From CAVUWL01 sp963787415 (GTDB lineage: Bacteria; Actinomycetota; Thermoleophilia; Solirubrobacterales; 70-9): a DNA stretch of 64,000 bases. Where the stretch lies: positions 124,001 to 188,000 of the forward strand of contig CAWBCO010000003.1 of NCBI GenBank assembly GCA_963787415.1, given 5' to 3'. This document shows positions 52,865-59,776 of this stretch, one piece after another. Position numbers and translations under genes: made by a program. Numbering within the stretch: the first letter of the stretch is position 1; the number at the start of each line of letters is the position of its first letter. The notes under the pieces are model-generated. The model was not told the origin of the DNA, did no database searches, and saw only the letters and a program-made list of their open reading frames with translations.

Positions 52865-54517
52865 ATGGCCGTCGACCACGGAGCCAAGCGCCGTGCCCAG
52901 AATTGGCGCGAGGAGTCCTACTCATCCCAGCCCGAGCGCGAGGCGGAGTTCTCGACGCTCTCGGGAGCGCCGATCGAACCTCTGTACACGGCGGAGGATG
53001 CCGGCGCCGCGGGCGAGGAGCGAATCGGTTACCCGGGCGAGTATCCCTACACCCGCGGTCCCTACCCCTCGATGTATCGAGGGCGGCTTTGGACGATGCG
53101 CCAGTTCGCCGGGTTCGGGACCGTCGAGGCGACCAACGAGCGCTTCCACTATCTGCTCAACCAGGGTCAGACCGGCCTCTCAACCGCCTTCGATATGCCA
53201 ACCCTGATGGGCTATGACTCCGATCACCCCCGCAGCCTCGGTGAGGTTGGTCGCGAGGGGGTCGCCGTCGACAGTCTCGACGACATGCGCCAGCTCTTTG
53301 CCGGAATCCCCCTGGGCGGGGTCAGCACGTCGATGACGATCAACGCGCCGGCGGCGATTCTGCTCGCCTTCTACGTCTTGCTCGGGGAGGAGCAGGGCGT
53401 CGGTCCGGATCGCCTCGCGGGGACGATTCAAACCGACATCCTGAAGGAGTACATCGCCCAGAAGGAGTGGTGCTTTCCGATCGAGCCGGCGATGCGGCTG
53501 GTCACCGACATGATCGAGTGGTGCTCGCAAAAGATGCCGCGCTGGCACCCCGTCTCGATCTCGGGCTACCACATTCGGGAGGCCGGATCAACCGCCCAGC
53601 AGGAGCTCGCCTTCACCCTCAAGGATGGATTCACCTACGTAGAGCGGGCGCTTGAGCGGGGCCTTGATATCGACGATTTCGCCCCCCGGCTCTCCTTCTT
53701 CTTCAACGCCCACATCGACTTTTTCGAGGAGATCGCCAAGTACCGCGCGGCGCGCCGGATCTGGGCTCGGGAGCTACGCGACACCTACGGCGCTCGTCGT
53801 GATGAGTCGCTGCGGCTGCGTTTCCACGCCCAGACGGCCGGCGTCTCGCTGACCGCGCAGCAACCGCTCAATAACGTCGTGCGGACCTCGCTGGAGGCGC
53901 TCGCGGCCGTCCTCGGCGGAACCCAATCCCTGCATACCAATTCCTATGATGAGGCGCTCGCGCTGCCCACCGAGGAGGCGGTGCGGGTGGCGCTGCGCAC
54001 GCAGCAGATCATCGCCGTTGAGAGCGGGGTGCCCAACACCGCCGATCCGCTCGGGGGATCCTACTTCGTCGAGAAATTGACCGATGAGATGGAGCAGGCG
54101 GCCTATCGGTACTTCGCTCGTATCGATCAGCTCGGGGGCATGGTCGAGGCGATCCGCCAGAACTTCCCCCAGCGCGAGATCGCCGATGCCTCCTTCAGAT
54201 TCCAGCAGGAACTAAACGAACGGCGACGGATCATCGTTGGGGTAAACGACTTCACCGACGGCGATGAGAAGACCCCGATTCTGCGCATCGACCCGGCCTT
54301 TGAACGCAGGCAGGTCGATCGCCTTGGGGCGACCCGGGCGGCTCGTGACGGCGCCGCGGTCCAAACCGCCCTGGGCGAGCTCAAGCGGGTGGCCGCCGGC
54401 GAGCAAAACACGATGCCAGCGATCATCGAGGCCGCTCGCCTCCGCGCCACCGAGGGCGAGATGGTCGCGGCGCTGCAGGATGTCTTCGGGACCTACACAG
54501 AGTCACCGGTGTTTTAG
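52865..54517 (+). CDS. icmA: B12-dependent acyl-CoA mutase large subunit, isobutyryl-CoA mutase type
   Basis: The product is 550 residues. It has the MCM-family TIM barrel without the B12 domain, as expected for a two-subunit mutase. Landmarks are YPYTRGPYPSMYRGRLWTM, AFDMPTLMGYDSDHPRSLGE, SGYHIREAGS (active-site His) and GGTQSLHTNSYDEALALP. Two specificity positions separate it from methylmalonyl-CoA mutase. The RQYAGF Tyr is Phe81 here, and the Arg of MVRNTY is Gln199 (IAQKEW). Their spacing of 118 residues equals that of Tyr89/Arg207 in methylmalonyl-CoA mutase and Phe80/Gln198 in isobutyryl-CoA mutase. Isobutyryl-/n-butyryl-CoA isomerisation is therefore the better call. Confidence 0.85.
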   Translation: MAVDHGAKRRAQNWREESYSSQPEREAEFSTLSGAPIEPLYTAEDAGAAGEERIGYPGEYPYTRGPYPSMYRGRLWTMRQFAGFGTVEATNERFHYLLNQGQTGLSTAFDMPTLMGYDSDHPRSLGEVGREGVAVDSLDDMRQLFAGIPLGGVSTSMTINAPAAILLAFYVLLGEEQGVGPDRLAGTIQTDILKEYIAQKEWCFPIEPAMRLVTDMIEWCSQKMPRWHPVSISGYHIREAGSTAQQELAFTLKDGFTYVERALERGLDIDDFAPRLSFFFNAHIDFFEEIAKYRAARRIWARELRDTYGARRDESLRLRFHAQTAGVSLTAQQPLNNVVRTSLEALAAVLGGTQSLHTNSYDEALALPTEEAVRVALRTQQIIAVESGVPNTADPLGGSYFVEKLTDEMEQAAYRYFARIDQLGGMVEAIRQNFPQREIADASFRFQQELNERRRIIVGVNDFTDGDEKTPILRIDPAFERRQVDRLGATRAARDGAAVQTALGELKRVAAGEQNTMPAIIEAARLRATEGEMVAALQDVFGTYTESPVF

Positions 54518-54530
54518 GGTTCGCCCGCCG

Positions 54531-54956
54531 ATGGAGGCCCTCACCGCCCGCAAGATCCGCGTCGTCGTCGCCAAGCCTGGCCTGGACGGTCACGATCGCG
54601 GCGCCAAGATCATCGCTCGCGCCCTGCGCGATGCGGGCATGGAGGTGATCTACACCGGCCTGCATCAAACCCCCGAGCAGATTGCCGAGACCGTGATCCA
54701 AGAGGATGCCGACGCGGTCGGCCTCTCGATTCTCTCCGGAGCTCACATGACCCTGGTACCGCGCGTGGTCGAGCTGCTCAAGGCCCAGGGGGTGGATGAC
54801 GTCTTGGTCACGGTGGGCGGCACGATTCCCGCCGAGGACATCCCCCAGCTGAAGCAGCTCGGTGTCGCTGAGGTCTTTACCCCGGGGGCGGGAACCGATG
54901 AGATCGTCGAGTTCATCCGCGCCGGCGCCAGCGAGCGCCACGGGGCCGGGGAATGA
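54531..54956 (+). CDS. icmB: acyl-CoA mutase B12-binding small subunit
   Basis: The product is 141 residues. The cobalamin-binding Rossmann domain has the base-off/His-on signature LDGHDRGAKIIA (His21 is the lower axial ligand), LSILSGAHM and VTVGGTIPAEDI, with GVAEVFTPGAG near the end. It starts 13 bases after the large subunit. Together they form the two-subunit mutase, serviced by the MeaB-like GTPase at 40385. Confidence 0.93.
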   Translation: MEALTARKIRVVVAKPGLDGHDRGAKIIARALRDAGMEVIYTGLHQTPEQIAETVIQEDADAVGLSILSGAHMTLVPRVVELLKAQGVDDVLVTVGGTIPAEDIPQLKQLGVAEVFTPGAGTDEIVEFIRAGASERHGAGE

Positions 54957-54982
54957 CGATCCGCCCCGGTCAATAGATAAAC

Positions 54983-55000
54983 TGACTGACTGGTCAGTCA
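54983..55000. promoter_or_regulatory. TetR-type palindromic operator before etfBA
   Basis: TGACTGAC and GTCAGTCA flank a two-base centre: the 18-bp site TGACTGACTGGTCAGTCA. It lies 22 bases before the etfB start, just upstream of the AAGGAGG site. This type of palindrome is typical of TetR-family regulators of fatty-acid and acyl-CoA catabolism. No tetR gene is present in the window. Confidence 0.72.
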
Positions 55001-55022
55001 ACCAGCCCAAGGAGGCCTGAAC

Positions 55023-55814
55023 TTGAAGATCTGCGTCCTGGTCAAGGAGGTACCGGACGCCGCCGTCCAAAAGCGCATCGATCCCAACACGATGCGCCTG
55101 GATCGCAGTGGCGAGAAGAACCTCAACCCCTTCGATACCCACGCAATCGAGGCTGCCATGCAGATCAAGGAGGGCGGCGCGATCCCGGTCGAGGAGGTGA
55201 TCGCGGTGACGATGGGGCCAGACTCCGCCGTCCGCGCTCTCCACAAGGCCGTTGCCCTCGGGGCCGATCGCTCGGTGCATCTCTCCGATGATGCTCTGGC
55301 CGGTTCCGACGTCTGCGCGACCGGCTATTCACTTGCCAAGGTACTCGAGGCCGAGAGCCCTGATCTGGTTCTGCTCGGCCAGCAGTCTGATGACGGTGAG
55401 TGCTACACGATCGGCGCGGTGGTCGCCGACCACCTGAAGATGCCCTCGCTGACCCAGGTGATCAAGATCGACGTCAGCGATGGAAAGCTGCGCTGTGAGC
55501 GCCAGGCCGAGTACGGCTATGACACGGTCGAGGTTGAACTGCCGGCGGTGATCAGTGTCGGTGACGCGATCAACGAGCCGCGCTACCCGAGCCTGAAGGC
55601 GATCATGGGGGCAAAGAAAAAACCGCTGGATGCAAAGGCGACCGCCGACCTCGGGATCGAGGCCGAAATGGTCGGAGAGTCCGGCTCAAAGACCGCGGTT
55701 CTCGCGCTCAACCCCCCCCCTGCGAAGGAAGCCGGGGAGATCATCGAGGACGAGGACACCAACGAGACGGTCGAAAAGATCGTCGCCTGGCTCGACGAGA
55801 GGAAGTTGATCTAG
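55023..55814 (+). CDS. etfB: electron transfer flavoprotein beta subunit
   Basis: The product is 263 residues from a TTG with AAGGAGG upstream. It starts KICVLVKEVPDAAVQKRI, as EtfB proteins do. The AMP-site region is VIAVTMGPDSAVRALHKAVALGADR and the family signature VVADHLKMPSLTQVIKID. It accepts electrons from acyl-CoA dehydrogenases such as the one at 45315. It is followed directly by etfA. Confidence 0.95.
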   Translation: MKICVLVKEVPDAAVQKRIDPNTMRLDRSGEKNLNPFDTHAIEAAMQIKEGGAIPVEEVIAVTMGPDSAVRALHKAVALGADRSVHLSDDALAGSDVCATGYSLAKVLEAESPDLVLLGQQSDDGECYTIGAVVADHLKMPSLTQVIKIDVSDGKLRCERQAEYGYDTVEVELPAVISVGDAINEPRYPSLKAIMGAKKKPLDAKATADLGIEAEMVGESGSKTAVLALNPPPAKEAGEIIEDEDTNETVEKIVAWLDERKLI

Positions 55815-56789
55815 ATGGCCGGCATCCTGGTTTACGCACTGCACGACGACGAGGGAAACTTCAACAAGAACTCACTCGGGGCGATCTCAGAGGCGGCGAA
55901 GCTGGCCGCCGAGCTCGGTGGCGAGGCCGCCGCGGTGGTCGTCGGAGATCCCGGCGATCAGGCCTGTGCGGCGCTTGGCAACTACGGCGCCGCCAAGGTC
56001 TACAGGGCCAAGGCCGTGCCCGAGGGCCTCGCCCAGCCGATCATCGACGTGATGGCCAAGGTGATTACAGAGAACGGGTTTGGCTACGCCCTGTTTGGCG
56101 GCGGCCTGCTCGGCTTTGAGATCGGCGCCGGGTTGACCGCGCGGCTGAACGCGGGGGTGACGATGGAGGTGACCGAGGTCAAGGTCCAAGACGGGAAGCT
56201 GGTCGCCGAGCGCCCGATCCTGCAGGACTCCCAGATCGCCGACGTCGGCTACGTCAGTGAGCCGGGGATAATCATCGGACGCCTCAACGCCTTTGACCTC
56301 AAAGAGACCGGCGGCAGCGCCGAGCTGATCGACGTCGAGGTCGAGCTCTCACCCTGGTCATCAAAGGCGAAGATGGTCCAGCGCGGCGAGCAGCGTGGGG
56401 CCGACGTGAACATCGAGGACGCCGATATCTTGGTCGGCGGCGGTCGCGGACTGGGTGCCGCCGAGGGCTTCAAGCTCTGTGAGGAACTGGCGGAGTCGAT
56501 GGGCGGCGCGGTCGCAGCCACCCGCGCCGTGGTCGACGCCGGTTGGTATCCCTACGCAGCCCAGATCGGGCAGACCGGCAAGACGGTCGCGCCCAAGCTC
56601 TACCTGGCGGCGGGGATCTCGGGCGCTATTCAGCACAAGGTGGGAATGCAGAGCTCAGAGAACATTCTCGCCATCAACAAGGATCAAAACGCGCCGATCT
56701 TTGAGTTCTCCGACCTCGGCGTGGTCGGGGACCTGCACAAGATCCTGCCCAAGTTGACCGAGGCGATCAAGGCAAAGAAGGGCGGCTGA
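55815..56789 (+). CDS. etfA: electron transfer flavoprotein alpha subunit
   Basis: The product is 324 residues, starting one base after the etfB stop. The C-terminal FAD domain contains LVGGGRGLGAAEGF, VAATRAVVDAGWYPYAAQIGQTGKTVAPKLYLAAGISGAIQH (given by its ends RAVVDAG and GISGAIQH) and AINKDQNAPIFEFSDLGVVGDLHKILP. It binds FAD and passes electrons to ETF:quinone oxidoreductase encoded next. Confidence 0.96.
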   Translation: MAGILVYALHDDEGNFNKNSLGAISEAAKLAAELGGEAAAVVVGDPGDQACAALGNYGAAKVYRAKAVPEGLAQPIIDVMAKVITENGFGYALFGGGLLGFEIGAGLTARLNAGVTMEVTEVKVQDGKLVAERPILQDSQIADVGYVSEPGIIIGRLNAFDLKETGGSAELIDVEVELSPWSSKAKMVQRGEQRGADVNIEDADILVGGGRGLGAAEGFKLCEELAESMGGAVAATRAVVDAGWYPYAAQIGQTGKTVAPKLYLAAGISGAIQHKVGMQSSENILAINKDQNAPIFEFSDLGVVGDLHKILPKLTEAIKAKKGG

Positions 56790-56804
56790 GCGCGAGCTCA
56801 GCCG
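56783..56804 (+). terminator. hairpin at the etfA stop
   Basis: The 9-bp stem CGGCTGAGC / GCTCAGCCG with a GCGA tetraloop includes the etfA TGA. It lies just before the GAAGGAG site of the next gene. It probably tunes expression between etfBA and the ETF-QO gene rather than ending the operon. Confidence 0.5.
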
Positions 56805-56820
56805 CTGCGAAGGAGTCCAG

Positions 56821-58515
56821 ATGCCAGTTGCACCGAGCGAGTTTCCGCCGCCCTTTGACTCTAAGGAAGTGATCGGTCCGCCCACCGATTCTGAGCAGGA
56901 TCGAATCGAGGTTGGGGTCGCGATCGTCGGCGGCGGACCGGCCGGGTTGGCCTGCGCGAACAAATTGATGCAGCTGCTCGAGCGGGAGCCGGAGCTAACC
57001 GAGCGCTTGGGTGAAGTCCCGGTTGCGGTGATCGAGAAGGGCAAAGTAGCGGGCGCCCACCTGCTCTCGGGGGCCAACATGCGGCCCTCGGCGATGGAAG
57101 AGCTCTTCCCCGACCTCGAGAAGTCCGAGTGGCCGGTTTATGGAGAGGTCAAAAAGGATGCGGTCTACATCCTCACCCCGAGAGCCGCGATCCCGCTGAA
57201 GCCGCCGCCGCCGGGCTTTCGCAACCACGGCAACTACGTCACCTCGGTCGCCAAACTCGGTCGCTTCCTCTCTGAGAAAGCAGAGGAGGCGGGCGTCTAC
57301 ATTCTCGCCGAGACCGCCGCCACCCGCCTTTTGGTCGAGGAGCGGGTGGTCAAGGGCGTGCGCTCCGGTGACCGTGGCCGCGGCCGAGACGGCGAGGAGC
57401 TGGCCAATTTCGAGCCCGGCTCCGACGTCGTCGCCAAAGCGACGGTTCTCGCCGAGGGCACCGTTGGCCACCTCACCTACGCGGCCTATGATTACTTCGA
57501 CCTGCACGGTGCCGACCCGATGCGCTGGGAGCTCGGGGTAAAAGAGGTCTGGGAAGTGCCCAAGCCGCTTGACCGGGTCCTGCACACGATGGGTTGGCCA
57601 CTGCGCAAGGCGGCCAAATACAACGAGTTCGGCGGCAGCTTCATCTACCCGATGGGCGAGGACAAGGTCTGCATCGGTCTGGTCGTCGGCCTCGACTACA
57701 CCGATGCGACCTTCAGCGTTCACGACGCGCTGCAGCTGCTCAAGACCCATCCCTTCATCAAGAAGATCCTGGCGGGCGGCAAGCGGGTTGCCTGGGGGGC
57801 CAAGACGCTCCCCTCCGGTGGCTACTTCGCGATGCCCAAGCGACTCGCCGTGCCCGGCATGGTGATCGCCGGCGATGCGGCCAGCATGGTCAACGTCCCG
57901 ACCCTGAAGGGTGTCCACTACGCGATGCACGCCGGCATCTATGCGGCGGAGACGATCGTCGATGCGCTCAAGCGCGACTCGCTCAACTTCGAGGCCTATG
58001 ACGAGAAGGTCCATAACTCGATGATTGAGAAGGACCTCTATGAATCGCGCAACATGCGCCAGCCCTTCTCCAAGGGGTTCTTCCTCGGTGGCGCGATCGC
58101 CTCGGCGATGACCGCCACCAAAGGAAACTTTCCCGGTGGGCACTGGAGCCAGGAGGACGACGCCGAGAACGAGATGGAGATTGGGCGGGCGGGGGAGATG
58201 TACCCAAAGCCCGACAACGAGCTCACCTTCAACAAGCTCGACTCGGTCTTTCTCTCCGGCAATGCGACCCGCGACGACGCCCCCAACCACGTCCGAATCC
58301 AGACCCGGGTGCCACGCGAGATCGCCCAGACCTGGGTCTCGATGTGCCCGGCTCAGGTTTATGAGATTCCCGATGAGCAGCTCGAAAACGGCGCCGCCGA
58401 GGTCGAGGTGCACGTGACCGCCTCCAACTGCGTGCAGTGCGGGGCGATCACTGCCAAGGGTGGGCGCTTGACCCTGCCCGAGGGTGGCGACGGACCGCTC
58501 TACCAAGAGACTTGA
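56821..58515 (+). CDS. electron transfer flavoprotein:ubiquinone oxidoreductase
   Basis: The product is 564 residues. The N-terminal FAD site is VAIVGGGPAGLACANKLMQL. ETF-QO signatures follow: GAHLLSGANMRPSAMEELFP, GNYVTSVAKLGRFLSEKAEE, WPLRKAAKYNEFGGSFIYPM and GDAASMVNVPTLKGVHYAM. The C-terminal 4Fe-4S domain keeps Cys in VSMCPAQVYE and the NCVQCGAIT cluster. It transfers electrons from ETF to the quinone pool at the membrane. The final residues differ from the common CDIKDP form (CGAITAKGG), a variant also compatible with the cluster. Confidence 0.94.
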   Translation: MPVAPSEFPPPFDSKEVIGPPTDSEQDRIEVGVAIVGGGPAGLACANKLMQLLEREPELTERLGEVPVAVIEKGKVAGAHLLSGANMRPSAMEELFPDLEKSEWPVYGEVKKDAVYILTPRAAIPLKPPPPGFRNHGNYVTSVAKLGRFLSEKAEEAGVYILAETAATRLLVEERVVKGVRSGDRGRGRDGEELANFEPGSDVVAKATVLAEGTVGHLTYAAYDYFDLHGADPMRWELGVKEVWEVPKPLDRVLHTMGWPLRKAAKYNEFGGSFIYPMGEDKVCIGLVVGLDYTDATFSVHDALQLLKTHPFIKKILAGGKRVAWGAKTLPSGGYFAMPKRLAVPGMVIAGDAASMVNVPTLKGVHYAMHAGIYAAETIVDALKRDSLNFEAYDEKVHNSMIEKDLYESRNMRQPFSKGFFLGGAIASAMTATKGNFPGGHWSQEDDAENEMEIGRAGEMYPKPDNELTFNKLDSVFLSGNATRDDAPNHVRIQTRVPREIAQTWVSMCPAQVYEIPDEQLENGAAEVEVHVTASNCVQCGAITAKGGRLTLPEGGDGPLYQET

Positions 58516-58582
58516 GAAGACTGGTGATCTGGGCCGGTGAATCTCGGTGGGGCGGGGCGGAGCGCTGCGTCTGGGCGACGCC

Positions 58583-58643
58583 GCAAAGGTTCGGGAACTT
58601 TGCCCCCGAGACGGTGTAGCTGCCTGCAGAAGACACCATCGGG
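58583..58643. other. structured intergenic element
   Basis: The first hairpin is GCAAAG (58583-58588) with CTTTGC (58598-58603). The second is CCGA...GGTGT (58606-58617) with ACACC...TCGG (58633-58642). They lie between the ETF-QO stop and the DegT gene. It could be a terminator for the etf operon or a structured leader for the surface-sugar operon. It matches no riboswitch class that I recognise. Confidence 0.45.
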
Positions 58644-58687
58644 TCCGCCATCGCTGCTAGCCTGGGCCCACCTTCTGCACGTCGCTT

Positions 58688-59776
58688 GTGAATCGTCCCC
58701 GCGAAGGCAACTCTCCCAGCCACATCCACGAAGGAGCCACCGTAGGCCCCCAACAGACAATTCGTCCCGACGCGAGTAGCTTCGCGATCGGGTTTGACCA
58801 TCGAGACCGCGCCCGCCTTTTTGAGCTCTGGAATCAGGTGCTGGACTCCGAGCAGTGGTCGGAGGGGGCGATGCTGGATGCATTTGAGCAACGCTGGGCT
58901 GAGCTCAACGGGCTCGACGCGCTCGGCCTCTCAAGTTGGGCAGGTGGCGCGCTGGCGGCGCTTGAGTTCGCGGGCGTCAGGGGCGAGACCGTCCTTTGCC
59001 CCTCAAACACCTTCATGGCGACTCCGCTCGCCGCGATCAACGCGGGGGCCGAGGTCGAGTTCGTCGACTGCAACCGCGGCGACCTCTGCATGTCCTTTGA
59101 GGATTTCGAGGCCAAGGCGGAGAGGCTGAAGCCGCGGGCGGCGATCCTCGTGCACATCGGTGGCCATCTCGCCTTTGATTCGGAGCGGATCGCCTCCTAC
59201 TGTCAAGACAACGGCATCTTCTTGCTCGAGGATTGTGCCCATGCCCACGGTGCGGATTGGAACGGGCGCAAGCCGGGGGGCTTCGGCGACGCCGGCGTCT
59301 ACTCGCTCTACGCGACGAAGACGATCTCGACCGGGGAGGGGGGGGTTCTCGTCTCCGCCGATGCGGAGCTGATCGAGTTCGCCCGAAAGTTCCGCAACTA
59401 CGGCAAGTTCGAGCACGACGTCGATGGGCTCAACTTTCGGATGAGTGAGTTCAGCGCCGCCCTCGGCCTCCTCCAGGCCGAGCGGCTGGAGGAGATAGTG
59501 GCCTGGAAGAACGAGTATGCCCGCGAGCAGATCGAGCCGCTTCATCCCGCTCATCTCGAGCTCCCAGAGGGGATGACCTCGGGCCTTTACAAGTACATCG
59601 TCTTCGAAGAGATCGAGAAATCGACCGGCCGAGTCTACGAACAGCCCGCGCACAAGATCATGGGCCGCACCGAGCAGCTTCCCAATACCGAATGGGTGGC
59701 CCAAAACCACTGGTGCGTGCCGCTCTATTACCGCCCCGAGAGCCGCGAGGCGGCGCTCGGAAAGGAGGAAGCATGA
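58688..59776 (+). CDS. DegT/DnrJ/EryC1/StrS-family aminotransferase
   Basis: The product is 362 residues from a GTG. This PLP-dependent sugar aminotransferase family has fold type I landmarks: WAGGALAALEFAGV, PSNTFMATPLAAINAGAEVEFVD, the PLP-phosphate/ring segment LLEDCAHAHGADWNG and the Schiff-base Lys in YSLYATKTISTGEGGV. C-terminal RNYGKFEHDVDGLNFRMSEF is typical. It would aminate a keto-sugar nucleotide for surface glycan synthesis. The stop overlaps the next gene (ATGA). Confidence 0.9.
   Translation: MNRPREGNSPSHIHEGATVGPQQTIRPDASSFAIGFDHRDRARLFELWNQVLDSEQWSEGAMLDAFEQRWAELNGLDALGLSSWAGGALAALEFAGVRGETVLCPSNTFMATPLAAINAGAEVEFVDCNRGDLCMSFEDFEAKAERLKPRAAILVHIGGHLAFDSERIASYCQDNGIFLLEDCAHAHGADWNGRKPGGFGDAGVYSLYATKTISTGEGGVLVSADAELIEFARKFRNYGKFEHDVDGLNFRMSEFSAALGLLQAERLEEIVAWKNEYAREQIEPLHPAHLELPEGMTSGLYKYIVFEEIEKSTGRVYEQPAHKIMGRTEQLPNTEWVAQNHWCVPLYYRPESREAALGKEEA

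Noticed and set aside
52865..54517. Annotation as methylmalonyl-CoA mutase large subunit
   Set aside because: The family is right, but the carboxylate-binding Arg and the Tyr partner are replaced by Gln199 and Phe81, which argues against methylmalonyl-CoA as substrate.
56995..58506. Minus-strand open frame of 503 codons
   Set aside because: It is an exact antisense of the ETF-QO gene, whose FAD and iron-sulfur motifs are on the plus strand.
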